A stretch of 64,000 nucleotides of DNA from Hydrogenophilales bacterium (GCA_016719465.1 JADJYY010000002.1:62001-126000); one strand, 5' to 3'. Shown: positions 15,889 to 25,392, counted from the stretch's first letter. Program-made: numbers and translations. Notes: generated from the sequence alone by a model not told the origin.

Positions 15889-18800
15889 TCAATTCGGCGT
15901 CACACGGCGGCGCGCGAGCATCAGGCCGGCCAGCGCGATGCCCAGCAGGGCCAGGGTACCAGGCTCGGGCACGGATCCACCACCCTGTACCACGTTGCCG
16001 CGGATGCGCAGCGTGATGTCGTCCAGGTCGCCGCTGTAGCCGCTGGCGTTGTGGCCCAGGGAGGCCAGCAGGATGTCATCGCTGAACATACCCAGAGCCA
16101 TGGCATTGAAGGCCACGCTCAGACCACCCTGGCTCTCGCCGGCATCCAGATCCACGAAAGCGCCGAAACCGGCATAGGTGAAGTCCTGCGCATCGAGGAA
16201 GGTGAACAGGCCATCCAGCAAATCGGCGGGGCCGGTGACGTCATTGAGGACCGCCAGCAAGGCGCTGACCGAGGAACCCAGCGTCACGTTGCCGAAGTCC
16301 AGGGTGTAGACATTGCCGTTCTCGTTGAAGCCGCCGCTACCGCCGGTCTTGTTCAGGTCGGCATTGGCATAGTTGTTGACCTGGGCTTTCAGTTCCACCG
16401 ATTCATCGCTCAGGATCAAGTCGTTCATGTCCGGGTTGTGGCTGGCAAATCCCAGGTTGTCGCCGCTGGTGCTGAAAACACCCGCATTGGCGGTATTCAG
16501 ACCCACCATCAGGCTTGTGGCATCGGTTTGCCCGGCACCCAGCCCATTGATGCTGCCGCTGCCATTGAACGGTCCGTTGGGCATATTGACGAACTGGCCG
16601 ACCAGGGCGTCGTTAAGGCCCGCCACCGGCGCGGCGTTGGTGACGGAAATATTCTTCGCCGCCACGACGTCACCCTTGTGGACGATGCCGAAGTCGACCA
16701 GAACGGTGTTCACCTGGGCGACCGCCGCTTCGTACACCTTGCCGACCAGGTTGACCATGGCGCTGCCGACGGACACGTCCGCTTCGCCGGTGGTGCCGGC
16801 GCCGGTGGACTGGAAGTCGACTTGCGCGTTGCCGCCGAAGTTGCCGGCCGCCCCGGTGTTCAGCGCCACTTGCAGGCTGGCGTTGTCGGTACCACCGGCG
16901 ACGAGGTTGGCGATACCGCCGCTGCCGTTGAAGCCGGCTGGGGTGCTGGCGATGCCCGCCTTGAGGCCTTCGGTATAGATATCCGGGCTCTGGTTGCTGA
17001 CGCTGAGCGCGGCTGTCGGCGCGGCATCACCCCGGCGCGCGACCAGTTCGACGTTGCCGGTGTTGAGCAGCGGATTGGCCAAGCGGTAGACGTTGCCCGA
17101 GACGTTGACGGTCTGGCCAGGCAGGTTGGTCTGGCCCAGATCGCTGGTGCCTTGGCCGTCGGAGACCAGCGCGATGCTGGCGTTACCGTTCTTGGCGCCG
17201 GCGCTGCTGGTGTCGATGCCGACATGCAGACTGGTGCTGTCGGTGGCTTGCGGGCCCAACAGGTTGAAACCGCCGCTGGCGGTGACCGGGGCGCCATTGC
17301 TGCTGATGCTGGCGTTGAGCTTTTCGCTGAAGCCATCGTTAATGGCGGTGTTGCTGATGGTCAGCGCCTGATCGGTAACCGCGCCCACGCGCACGTTGCC
17401 GAAGTTGACCGGGTTGGGTGCGGCCGGGCTGGCGCTGGCGAGACGGAACACGTTGCCGTTGGTGGTGATATCGCCGCTGACACCGATGGTCTGCGACGCC
17501 AGCGCGGTGATACCCAGGCCGCTGGTGCCGGTGCCATCGGAGGCAAAGTTGATCGTCTGCGTGCCATTCACGGTCCCGGCGGCGCTGGTGTTGAGGCCGA
17601 CGATCATGCTGCTGTTGTCGCTCGCCCCGGCGGCCAACTGGTTGATGCCGCCGCTGACGGTGATGCGCGCGTCCGAACTCGCGCCGAAGCTGGCGTTGAG
17701 CTTTTCCGAGAAACCGTCGCTGGCGGCGAGGTTGCTGATGGACAGCGCCTGTTGCACGCTGTCGCCGACGTGGACGTTGCCGAAGTTGATGGCGCCCAGG
17801 TTGTTGGCTTGCGCCAGGCGGTAGACATTGCCGCTCACGTTGATGCTCTGGCTGCCCGCCGCGATGGCGGCCAGGCCACTCGTACCCAAACCGTCGGAAG
17901 CGTAATTCAAAGTCACGCTGCCGTTCTTGGCGCCGGCACTACTGGTGTCTAAGCCCACACTCATGGCGCTGTTGTCGCTACCACCCGCCCCAAGCAAGCC
18001 GATGCCGCCCCCATTGTTGGTCGCGTGGCCGGCGTTGGCGCCGAAGCTGGCGTTGAGGCGCTCCGAGAAGCCGTCGGCCGCGGCGGTGTTCTGCACGGTC
18101 AGCGCCTGGCTGACGACATCCCCCACATGGCGATTGCCAAAATTGACCGGCGTCGGCGTGGCCGCGCCCTGGGCCAGGCGGTAGACGTTGCCTGACACAT
18201 TGATCACCTGGGCGCCGACATTGGTCAGGCCCAGCCCGCTGGTGCCGGTACCGTCGGAGACGTAGTTCAGCGTCACCGTGCCGTTCCTGGCGCCGGCGCT
18301 GGAGGTGTCGACACCCACGCTCATGGCGGCGCCGTTGCTGGCGCCACCGGCCAGCAGGCTGATGCCGCCGGCGTTGTTCGTGGCATTGCCGGAGTTGGCG
18401 CCGAAGCTGGCGTTCAAGCCTTCGGTGAAGGCGCCGGCTGGCGCGGTGTTGCTCACGGTCAGCGCCTGGCTGCCAGCGCCGCCCACGCGCTGGTTGGCGA
18501 GCACGACCGGCGTCGGCGTGGCGCCGCCGGCCGCCAGGTTGTAAGCCGCCGCGCCGGCGCCCAGCACGATGTTCAGCTTCTGGTCGGCGATGTTTTCGAA
18601 GTTGCTGCGCAGGTTGAGCACCTGGCCGCTGAGCGCCGCCAGGGCCCCGGCGTTGGCCGCGGTGAAGGTGACGCCGAGGTTGCCGGTGTTGCCGCCCGGC
18701 GCGCCGGTGTTGTAGTTGCTGGCGGTGACGCCAGCGCCACTGAGGCGCGCATCGGTCAGGTTGGCACCGTTGACATTGGTCTGGATCGCGCCGCGCAGCG

Positions 18801-21800
18801 ACGGGCCAGTGGTACCAGTGTTGGCGACCTGGTAGGCGAAGTTGTTGGCGCCCACATGCACGTTGCCGATGGTCAGCGTGGCGTTGGCGGTGTTGCCGTT
18901 GGTCACGCCGGCGCCGGTAATGGCCTGCGCGGCATCGCCGCCGGCGCGTATCTGTCCCGTGCCGGCGACGTTGGCGCGGCGGTTGAAGGCATTCCCGGTA
19001 CCGGCGTTGGCGTTGGTGTAGTCGCCCAGCACAGTGAGATGGTTCGCGCCCAGGGTCAGGCCGGCTGCATTGCTGCCGTTGTGGGTCAGGGTGGAGGTCG
19101 AGCTGTTGGCGCCGATGCTGACGATGCCGTTGCCTTCGATCAGCACGGTGCCACTGGGGCCGCTGAAGCCGCCGTTGGCATTCACCGTGCCGCCATTGGC
19201 GCGAACGGTGCCACTGTTGGTGAAGGTGTCGGTGATGTTGAGAGTGCTGCCGGCGTTGGCCTGCAGGGTACCCGCGTTGCTCATGCCGCCACCCGCAACA
19301 CTGGTATCAATGCTCAGCGCGTTGGACTGGTTGGCGAGGATCAGCCCCTGGTTGTTCAAGCCCATCGAGTTGACGCCCAACTGACCCGCGCCCTGGATGG
19401 TGTGACCCGCCGCATTGGTGAGGGCTTCAGTGGTCGCGCCGGAGTTGCCAAAAATCCGGTTGTTGGGGTTGTTGCTCAGGGTCACGCTGCCCGCGCCCGT
19501 CAGGGTGACATTGCCGTTGAGGCGCAGGTCGGTGAGATTCCCGGCCGAGGCCAGTTGCAGGTTGCCGCTGTTGGTGAAGGTGCCTGTCAACAGGCCGGTC
19601 TGGGCGTTGGCAATTTCCACTTGTCCGGTGTTGCTGACGTTGGCCAGGTTGGAAGACCCCTGCACCAAGACCTTGCCGCCGCCACTGCTTTGCAAGGTGC
19701 CGCCGGTGATGGTGGAGCCGGTGATGAGCACGTTGCTGCCAACCGCGTCGATCACTCCGCCCGCGTTGTTGAGACTGGTACCTTGCAAGGTGAGCTGGCC
19801 ACCCCCGGCGCGCAGCGTGCCGGTGTTGGCGCGGGTGATACCTGCGCCATCCGATAGGTCGATGACGAGCGCGTTGGACTGGTTGGCCACGATCAGGCCC
19901 TGGTTGTCCAGGCCCATCGAGTTGACGCCCAACCGCCCCGCGCCCTGGATGGTGTGACCCGCCACATTGGTGAGGACTTCAGTGGTCGCGCCGGAGTCGC
20001 CAAAAATCTGGTTGTTGGGGTTGTTGCTCAGGGTCACGGTGCCGGCGCCCGTCAGGGTGACGTTGCCGCTGAGGCGTAGGTTGGTGTTATTTCCGACCGA
20101 GGCCAGTTGCAGGTTGCCACTGTTGGTGAAGGTGCCGGTCAACAGGCCGGTCTGATTGTTGGCAATTTCGAGTTGCGTGCTGTTGGTGACATCCACCAAG
20201 TTGCTGGAGTTCTGAATAAAAATCTTGTTGCCGCCGCCGCCTTGCACGGTGCCATTGATGGTGGAGCCGGTGATGACGATGTCGTTGCCCGCGGCGTCCA
20301 GCACGCCGCTGGGGGTGCTGGTAACCGTGGAGTTCTGAATGGTGAGGACGCCAGTGCCCGCCCGCAGGGTACCGCTGTTGGTCATCCCGGCGGCACTCAC
20401 GTCGATGACCAGGCCGTTCGCGCCGTTGGCGAGGATCAGCCCCTGGTTGTTCAGGCCCATCGAGTTGACGCCCAACTGACCCGCGCCCTGGATGGTGTGA
20501 CCCGCCGCATTGGTGAGGACTTCAGTGGTCGCGCCGGAGTCGCCAAAAACTCGGTTGTTGCCGTTGTTGCTCATCGTCAGCGTGCCCGCGCCCGTCAGGG
20601 TGACGTTGCCGTTGAGGCGCAGGTCGGTGTTATTTCCAACCGAGGCCAGTTGCAGGTTGCCGGTGTTGATGAGAGTGCCGGTCAACAGGCCGGTCTGATT
20701 GTTGGCGATTTCGAGTTGCGTGCTGTTGGTGACATCCACCAGGTTGCTGGAGCCCTGAATGAAAATCTTGTTGCCGCCGCCGCCTTGCACGGTGCCATTG
20801 ATGGTGGAGCCGGTAATGACAATGTTGCTGCCCGCGGCGTCCAGCACGCCGCTGGGCGTGCTGGTGACCGTGGAGTTCTGAATGGTGAGGACGCCAGTGC
20901 CCGCCCGCAGGGTACCGCTGTTGGTCATCCCGGCGGCACTCACGTCGATGACCAGGCCGTTCGCGCCGTTGGCGAGGATCAGCCCCTGGTTGTTCAGGCC
21001 CATCTGGTTCACGCCAATCTGCCCCGCGCCCTGGATGGTGTGACCCGCCGCATTGGTGAGGACTTCAGTGGTCGCGCCGGAGTTGCCAACAATCCGGTTG
21101 CTGGGATTGTTGCTCAGGGTCACGGTGCCCGCGCCCGTCAGGGTGACATCGCCGTTGAGGCGCAGGTCGGTGAGATTCCCGGCCGAGGCCAGTTGCAGGT
21201 TGCCGCTGTTGGTAAAGGTGCCGGTCAACAGGCCGGTCTGGTTGTTGGCGATTTCGAGTTGCGTGCTGTTGGTGACATCCACCAGGTTGCTGGAGCCCTG
21301 GACAAGAATCTTGTTGCCGCCGCCGCCTTGCATGGTGCCGTTGATGGTAGAGCCGGTGATGACAATGTTGCTGCCCGCGGCGTCCAGCACGCCGCTGGGG
21401 GTGCTGGTAACCGTGGAGTTCTGAATGGTGAGGACGCCAGTGCCCGCCCGCAGGGTACCGCTGTTGGTCATCCCGGTGGCACTCACGTCGATGACCAGGC
21501 CGCTCGCACCGTTGGCGAGGATCAGCCCCTGGTTGTTCAGGCCCATTTGGTTCACGCCAATCTGCCCCGCGCCCTGGATGGTGTGACCCGCCACATTGGT
21601 GAGGACTTCAGTGGTCGCGCCGGAGTTGCCAAAAATCCGGTTACTGCCATTGTTGCTCATCGTCAGCGTGCCCGCGCCCGAGAACGTGGTGGTGGCGCCG
21701 ATGCGCAAGTCTGTGAAATTGCCGACGGAATTCAGACCAAGATTGCCATTGTTGGCGACATTGCCAAGCACGGTGAAGAAGATGGAGTTATTCACCCCCA

Positions 21801-22158
21801 GGCTGTCGCCGGCACTGATGTTGAGATTGTTGATGCTGGCGCCGACGTTGAGGCTGACCACGGAGTTGGTCACGCTACCGTTGTCGATGAAGACGTTGTC
21901 CGCCGCGCCAGGCAACCCAGCGGCCTGATTCCAGTTGGCGCCCGAATTGGGGCTCCAGTTACCCGCGCCGCCCACCCAAATGAAATCAATGGCGCCCGCG
22001 GGCGAAGCCATGCCAACCAGGGCGAGCGCCACTGCCTGAACGCAAGCTTTGAGCACCCAGCGATCAGGGGCGTGCGGGCTTTGTCCTGGAGTCCGAATCG
22101 CGCCCGGGTGAATGACACTGGGGCAGCCGTTATTGTTTTGCGCGGGCAGGTTGGGCAT
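15889..22158 (-). CDS. Giant PEP-CTERM repeat protein, putative surface or matrix protein
   Basis: About 2,089 residues. The start at MPNLPAQNNN is chosen for CCGGAGAA about 8 nt upstream. A long N-terminal leader ends ALVGMASPAGA (signal peptidase site). The mature N-terminus begins IDFIWVGGAGNWSP. Residues ~160-950 hold five tandem ~181-residue repeats of beta-helix type (TTEVLTNVAGHTIQGAG, MGLNNQGLILANG, STINGTMQGGGGNKI). About seven ~115-residue choice-of-anchor-D/ASH-like repeats follow (NFGNVHVGDSVQQALSISN, GFSEKLNASFG). The C-terminus is a PEP-CTERM sorting signal: VPEPGTLALLGIALAGLM, then an Arg cluster. Exosortase is expected to cleave it and route it to the outer surface or exopolysaccharide. 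No exosortase or EPS genes are in the window. A LuxR-type regulator is divergent. Confidence 0.9.
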   Translation of the reverse strand: MPNLPAQNNNGCPSVIHPGAIRTPGQSPHAPDRWVLKACVQAVALALVGMASPAGAIDFIWVGGAGNWSPNSGANWNQAAGLPGAADNVFIDNGSVTNSVVSLNVGASINNLNISAGDSLGVNNSIFFTVLGNVANNGNLGLNSVGNFTDLRIGATTTFSGAGTLTMSNNGSNRIFGNSGATTEVLTNVAGHTIQGAGQIGVNQMGLNNQGLILANGASGLVIDVSATGMTNSGTLRAGTGVLTIQNSTVTSTPSGVLDAAGSNIVITGSTINGTMQGGGGNKILVQGSSNLVDVTNSTQLEIANNQTGLLTGTFTNSGNLQLASAGNLTDLRLNGDVTLTGAGTVTLSNNPSNRIVGNSGATTEVLTNAAGHTIQGAGQIGVNQMGLNNQGLILANGANGLVIDVSAAGMTNSGTLRAGTGVLTIQNSTVTSTPSGVLDAAGSNIVITGSTINGTVQGGGGNKIFIQGSSNLVDVTNSTQLEIANNQTGLLTGTLINTGNLQLASVGNNTDLRLNGNVTLTGAGTLTMSNNGNNRVFGDSGATTEVLTNAAGHTIQGAGQLGVNSMGLNNQGLILANGANGLVIDVSAAGMTNSGTLRAGTGVLTIQNSTVTSTPSGVLDAAGNDIVITGSTINGTVQGGGGNKIFIQNSSNLVDVTNSTQLEIANNQTGLLTGTFTNSGNLQLASVGNNTNLRLSGNVTLTGAGTVTLSNNPNNQIFGDSGATTEVLTNVAGHTIQGAGRLGVNSMGLDNQGLIVANQSNALVIDLSDGAGITRANTGTLRAGGGQLTLQGTSLNNAGGVIDAVGSNVLITGSTITGGTLQSSGGGKVLVQGSSNLANVSNTGQVEIANAQTGLLTGTFTNSGNLQLASAGNLTDLRLNGNVTLTGAGSVTLSNNPNNRIFGNSGATTEALTNAAGHTIQGAGQLGVNSMGLNNQGLILANQSNALSIDTSVAGGGMSNAGTLQANAGSTLNITDTFTNSGTVRANGGTVNANGGFSGPSGTVLIEGNGIVSIGANSSTSTLTHNGSNAAGLTLGANHLTVLGDYTNANAGTGNAFNRRANVAGTGQIRAGGDAAQAITGAGVTNGNTANATLTIGNVHVGANNFAYQVANTGTTGPSLRGAIQTNVNGANLTDARLSGAGVTASNYNTGAPGGNTGNLGVTFTAANAGALAALSGQVLNLRSNFENIADQKLNIVLGAGAAAYNLAAGGATPTPVVLANQRVGGAGSQALTVSNTAPAGAFTEGLNASFGANSGNATNNAGGISLLAGGASNGAAMSVGVDTSSAGARNGTVTLNYVSDGTGTSGLGLTNVGAQVINVSGNVYRLAQGAATPTPVNFGNRHVGDVVSQALTVQNTAAADGFSERLNASFGANAGHATNNGGGIGLLGAGGSDNSAMSVGLDTSSAGAKNGSVTLNYASDGLGTSGLAAIAAGSQSINVSGNVYRLAQANNLGAINFGNVHVGDSVQQALSISNLAASDGFSEKLNASFGASSDARITVSGGINQLAAGASDNSSMIVGLNTSAAGTVNGTQTINFASDGTGTSGLGITALASQTIGVSGDITTNGNVFRLASASPAAPNPVNFGNVRVGAVTDQALTISNTAINDGFSEKLNASISSNGAPVTASGGFNLLGPQATDSTSLHVGIDTSSAGAKNGNASIALVSDGQGTSDLGQTNLPGQTVNVSGNVYRLANPLLNTGNVELVARRGDAAPTAALSVSNQSPDIYTEGLKAGIASTPAGFNGSGGIANLVAGGTDNASLQVALNTGAAGNFGGNAQVDFQSTGAGTTGEADVSVGSAMVNLVGKVYEAAVAQVNTVLVDFGIVHKGDVVAAKNISVTNAAPVAGLNDALVGQFVNMPNGPFNGSGSINGLGAGQTDATSLMVGLNTANAGVFSTSGDNLGFASHNPDMNDLILSDESVELKAQVNNYANADLNKTGGSGGFNENGNVYTLDFGNVTLGSSVSALLAVLNDVTGPADLLDGLFTFLDAQDFTYAGFGAFVDLDAGESQGGLSVAFNAMALGMFSDDILLASLGHNASGYSGDLDDITLRIRGNVVQGGGSVPEPGTLALLGIALAGLMLARRRVTPN
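19330..21680. repeat. Tandem 543-bp coding repeats in the PEP-CTERM gene
   Basis: The marker TTCAGTGGTCGCGCCGGAG recurs at 19426, 19978, 20521, 21064 and 21607, spacings 552, 543, 543 and 543 bp, all multiples of 3. Units are close to identical at the DNA level, especially 20000-21600, so they are recently amplified or homogenised. Copy number may vary between cells or be miscounted in assembly. The first and last units blend into flanking non-repeat sequence, so the boundaries are approximate. Confidence 0.9.
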
Positions 22159-22353
22159 TTTGTGTTCTCCGGAAAACGGTGACCATGATGAAGCGTTCAC
22201 TCGGCTAGCACTTTCCGTGCCTCGAAATAATTCGATTATTTTTCATGGCATTACGAATAATCTCCATGAATCCAGTCGACTATCTGTAAAGCGTGCGCAT
22301 GATGCACTTGCACTACTGGCTTATGTTTCAGTTGACAAGTCGGGTAATTCTGT
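22159..22353. promoter_or_regulatory. Divergent promoter region of PEP-CTERM gene and LuxR regulator
   Basis: 195 bp, visibly richer in A/T than the surroundings. It contains the perfect dyad AAATAATtcgATTATTT at 22225-22241 and a related half-site ACGAATAAT at 22253-22261, plausible operators for the divergent regulator. TTGACA at 22334 is a possible -35 for the regulator gene, but its -10 would overlap the start codon, so I do not rely on it. Confidence 0.5.
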
Positions 22354-23385
22354 ATGAATGCGCCCATCTCCCTCTCCAGCACCACATCGAACATGGCGGA
22401 TACCCCCGATCAGGATTTTTCCGGTTTGAATGTGCATGGCCTCAGCCGCGTCGTACTCGAACTGAATCGGGCGAGCCGCGAGGCCGCTTTCAGCCGGTTT
22501 CAGCCCCTGGCGCTGGAACTGATCCGGGAAATCATCCCGTTTGACTCGGCCTGGTGGGGCAATGCGGCGGCCGAGCCGATGGAGATCCACCGGCTGTACC
22601 TATGCAACTGTGACGATTCGATCCTGGAAAACTACAGACCCCTCATGGCGCAGGATTTTTTCCTCGCCGCGTTGATGGCTCAGCCCGGCGTGACCATCAA
22701 TATGGCGGACCTGACCAGTCGCGCCCGCTATGTGCGCACCGAGCTCTATCGCAAGGTCGGCAAACCCTACCGTGTGGAATGGTCGCTTGGCACCTTGCTG
22801 CTGGAACCGGTGTCATCGCTGCAGGAATTTCTGACCCTGTGGCGGCACGACGGCAAAAAGCCCTTCTCCGAAACCGAGCGCAAAACCAAGGAATTGCTCA
22901 TGCCGCACCTGGCCGAGGCGCACCGCGCGGCGCGGCTACGGGAGGTACTCGAGGGAGCCCACGCGCAACATGAACGCTGGGCGGTGGCGGATGAGCGCGG
23001 TTACTTGCGCGAGGCGAACCCGGGGTTCATTCATTGCCTGCGCGAACATTGGCCGGACTGGCAAGGCAGCCTGTTGCCGGAGGCGTTGCTTGAATGCATT
23101 CGATCAGCAACGAACTTCAGCTCGACGCGATTGAAAATGCGGATCGCCCCCAAAGGCGCGTTCCGCTACATGCAGGCACTCACGTCATGCGCGCTGGACA
23201 GTCTATCCCCGCGCGAACACGACATCGCCACCCGCTATGCGCGAGGTGAAACCTATGCCGGGATTGCCGCCGTGCTGAAGCTCTCACCCGCCACCGTGCG
23301 CAATCACATTGCGAACTGCTACCGCAAGCTCGCCGTGAACAACAAGGCGGAGCTGGTAGCGCGGGTGCTGCGGACCGCCAATTAA
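22354..23385 (+). CDS. LuxR-family HTH transcriptional regulator
   Basis: 343 residues. The C-terminal 65 residues are a LuxR/FixJ-type helix-turn-helix: LSPREHDIATRYARGETYAG, then IAAVLKLSPATVRNHIANCY and RKLAVNNKAELVAR. The N-terminal 270 residues are not a receiver domain (no phospho-Asp pattern) and I cannot assign them to a known autoinducer or GAF domain; residues ~35-190 may be a divergent ligand-binding fold. It is transcribed divergently from the giant PEP-CTERM gene across a 195-bp A/T-rich gap with a perfect dyad, which suggests local control of surface protein expression. That is inference from position. Confidence 0.85.
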   Translation: MNAPISLSSTTSNMADTPDQDFSGLNVHGLSRVVLELNRASREAAFSRFQPLALELIREIIPFDSAWWGNAAAEPMEIHRLYLCNCDDSILENYRPLMAQDFFLAALMAQPGVTINMADLTSRARYVRTELYRKVGKPYRVEWSLGTLLLEPVSSLQEFLTLWRHDGKKPFSETERKTKELLMPHLAEAHRAARLREVLEGAHAQHERWAVADERGYLREANPGFIHCLREHWPDWQGSLLPEALLECIRSATNFSSTRLKMRIAPKGAFRYMQALTSCALDSLSPREHDIATRYARGETYAGIAAVLKLSPATVRNHIANCYRKLAVNNKAELVARVLRTAN

Positions 23386-23528
23386 CTGGCGCCATGCGCG
23401 GGAAGCATTTTCACACCCGGCTTTCCTTTATTCGGGCGATGACCCGCATGTCGCCCGCGCACCTTGGGCGCAGCGGCAGCGCCCAGGATGAAATCAGGCG
23501 CCTTGTCGCCCCGCCCACCACCACCATG

Positions 23529-23556
23529 AAAAAAGCCGCCCGGAGGCGGCCTTTTT
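23529..23556. terminator. Bidirectional terminator between the LuxR gene and rplS
   Basis: AAAAAA GCCGCC CGGA GGCGGC C TTTTT. It can serve the + strand regulator gene and, on the complement, the rpsP-rimM-trmD-rplS operon ending at 23584. Confidence 0.9.
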
Positions 23557-23583
23557 CATGCGGCGACGCGAAGGCTTGGTGAC

Positions 23584-23967
23584 TCAGGCCTTGGCGGCTT
23601 TCTTGTGGAAGTCCAGCTTTTCCTTGATGCGGGCGGACTTGCCGGAACGCTGGCGCAGGTAGTAGAGCTTGGCGCGGCGCACGTCGCCGCGGCGCTTGAC
23701 TTCCACCGAGGCGAGCAGGGGGGAGTAGGTCTGGAAGGTGCGTTCCACGCCTTCGCCGGCGGAGATCTTGCGCACGGTGAAGGCGGAGTTGAGACCCCGG
23801 TTGCGCTTGGCGATGACCACGCCTTCGTAGGCCTGGAGACGCTCGCGGTTGCCTTCCTTGACCTTCACCTGCACCACGACGGTGTCGCCGGGGGCGAAGG
23901 CGGGCAGGATCTTGCCGGCCGAAAGGCGGGCGATTTCTTCGTTTTCCAACTGTTCGATCAGGTTCAT
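23584..23967 (-). CDS. rplS: Ribosomal protein L19
   Basis: 127-residue 50S protein at the 30S interface. Recognised by MNLIEQLENEEIARL, FAPGDTVVVQVKVKEGNRER, LQAYEGVVIAKRNRG and the basic RRGDVRRAKLYYLR segment. Last gene of the conserved rpsP-rimM-trmD-rplS operon, separated from trmD by 113 bp with a small dyad. Followed by a strong terminator. Confidence 0.97.
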   Translation of the reverse strand: MNLIEQLENEEIARLSAGKILPAFAPGDTVVVQVKVKEGNRERLQAYEGVVIAKRNRGLNSAFTVRKISAGEGVERTFQTYSPLLASVEVKRRGDVRRAKLYYLRQRSGKSARIKEKLDFHKKAAKA

Positions 23968-24044
23968 CTTCGTTTCCTTGCGCGAATATGGGCGGTAGAG
24001 GTGGCCCGGATCGGATCCTGGCTACATGCCGCCGTTTCTAAATG

Positions 24045-24062
24045 GTCCGGATCGCTCCGGAC
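24045..24062. other. Short perfect dyad between trmD and rplS
   Basis: GTCCGGA-TCGC-TCCGGAC, a 7-bp stem with 4-nt loop, in the 113-bp gap upstream of rplS. It lacks a T-run. Could be an attenuator or mRNA-processing structure of the operon, or coincidence. Confidence 0.4.
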
Positions 24063-24081
24063 GGCTCACTACACTACAAAC

Positions 24082-24876
24082 TCACTGCACTTCATCCTGC
24101 CCGCGAGTTTGCTCCAACTCGTCGAGCGATTCATCCAGCAACTCCAGCTCCAGCGGACTCAAGGCCCGCTGGTCCAGCAAATCCGGGCGCCGCGCCCGGG
24201 TGCGGGCCAGCGACTGCCTCAGGCGCCAGCGCGCCACCTCGGCATGGTTGCCGCCGCGCAGCGCCGCCGGCACGGTCATGCCCAGCCAGGTCTCCGGCCG
24301 CGTGTAGTGCGGACAGTCCAGCAGGCCGTCGGCGAAGGAATCCTCCCTGGCCGAGTCCGCGTGCCCCAGGGCGCCCGGGATCTGGCGGATCACCGCGTCC
24401 AGCAGCACCATGGCCGGCAACTCGCCGCCCGAGAGCACGTAGTCGCCGATGGAGATTTCCTCCAGGCGGTGACGGGCGAACAGGCGCTCGTCAATGCCTT
24501 CGTACCTGCCCGCCAGCAGCACCAGGGCGGGTTCAGCCACCAATTCTTCCACCAGGGCCTGGTCCAGCCGCCGCCCCTGGGGCGACAGGTGGATCAGCCG
24601 GGGGCTTTCCACCCCTTCCCGGCGCAGGGCGGCTTTCGCCGCCGTCAGCGCCAGGTCCAGCGGCTCCGCCAGCATCACCATGCCGGGGCCGCCGCCGAAG
24701 GGCCGGTCATCCACCGTGCGGTAGTTGTCCTGGGTGAAGTCCCGGGGGTCCCAGAACCTCACCCTGCACAACCGCCGGCTGATCGCCCGTCCGCTCACGC
24801 CGTGGGCCGTGAGGGCGGAGAACATCTCCGGAAACAACGTGACGACGTGATAACTGGGGGTCATGGCAGCCGGCAC
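24082..24876 (-). CDS. trmD: tRNA (guanine-N1-)-methyltransferase TrmD
   Basis: Methylates G37 of tRNAs reading CNN codons and so prevents +1 frameshifting. SPOUT-fold enzyme with the knot motifs HLSPQGRRLDQALVEEL, LLAGRYEGIDERL and EISIGDYVLSGGELPAMVLL. Length 264 with GTG at 24876, preceded by GAGGT at good distance; an internal ATG at 24864 (MTPSYHVVTLFPEMF) gives 260 residues and fits family N-termini equally well. Lies 11 bp after rimM. Confidence 0.96.
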   Translation of the reverse strand: MPAAMTPSYHVVTLFPEMFSALTAHGVSGRAISRRLCRVRFWDPRDFTQDNYRTVDDRPFGGGPGMVMLAEPLDLALTAAKAALRREGVESPRLIHLSPQGRRLDQALVEELVAEPALVLLAGRYEGIDERLFARHRLEEISIGDYVLSGGELPAMVLLDAVIRQIPGALGHADSAREDSFADGLLDCPHYTRPETWLGMTVPAALRGGNHAEVARWRLRQSLARTRARRPDLLDQRALSPLELELLDESLDELEQTRGQDEVQ

Positions 24877-24887
24877 TCAATCCGACC

Positions 24888-25385
24888 TCAGTCCGCCACA
24901 TCCCAGTCCAGGCCCCAATCCACCACGATCTTGCCGGCGGCCAGGTCCACGCTCTGGATGTAGGCCTCGACGAAGGGGATCAGCCGGAGCCGCTCGCCCT
25001 GCACCTGGAGCACGTCGTGGGCGCCCGTTTCCAGCAAGCCCGTCACGCGGCCGAGGGCCTCGCCCTGGATATTCACCACCTCCAGGCCAATCAACTCGTC
25101 CCAGTAATACTCGTCCTCGTCCGCCTCGGGCATCTCCTCCCGCAACACCGCCACGTCCAGGCCCATCAGGGCTTCGGCGGCATCGCGGTCGTTGACGCCT
25201 TCCAGGCTGGCCAGCAGGTACTCGTTGTGCACCTTGCCGTCCAGCAGGCGGCAATCCCGCCAGTTTCCATCCTTGCCCACCCGCCAGACCGGGTAGTCCA
25301 GCAGGCTGTCCAGATATTCGGTGTAGGTCTGGAGCTTGATCCAGCCCTTCACCGCGTATGGGGCGACGATGCGCCCCATCACCAC
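24888..25385 (-). CDS. rimM: Ribosome maturation factor RimM
   Basis: Assists 16S rRNA 3' domain assembly with S19. N-terminal RimM barrel (VMGRIVAPYAVKGWIKLQT) and C-terminal PRC-barrel (YYWDELIGLEVVNIQGEALG, GAHDVLQVQGERLRLIPFVE). The frame can start at 25418 (MAQQPPRPEDH), overlapping rpsP by 26 bp, but TGAGGATCAC, whose TGA is the rpsP stop, supplies a ribosome site for GTG 25385 or ATG 25379, so I place the start there. Residues per family, about 165-175. Confidence 0.92.
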   Translation of the reverse strand: MVMGRIVAPYAVKGWIKLQTYTEYLDSLLDYPVWRVGKDGNWRDCRLLDGKVHNEYLLASLEGVNDRDAAEALMGLDVAVLREEMPEADEDEYYWDELIGLEVVNIQGEALGRVTGLLETGAHDVLQVQGERLRLIPFVEAYIQSVDLAAGKIVVDWGLDWDVAD

Positions 25386-25392
25386 GTGATCC

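Noticed and set aside
15844..17952. 702-residue plus-strand frame opposite the PEP-CTERM gene
   Set aside because: Antisense of a repeat-rich gene. The minus-strand product has a signal peptide, repeats and a PEP-CTERM signal, so the other strand is the shadow.
19330..21680. Possible CRISPR-like array from regular repeats
   Set aside because: Units are 543 bp, in frame and protein-coding, with no short repeat/spacer structure and no cas genes.
20107..22182. 691-residue plus-strand frame with regular repeats
   Set aside because: Its repeats are the complement of the PEP-CTERM repeats; no start context or family resemblance.
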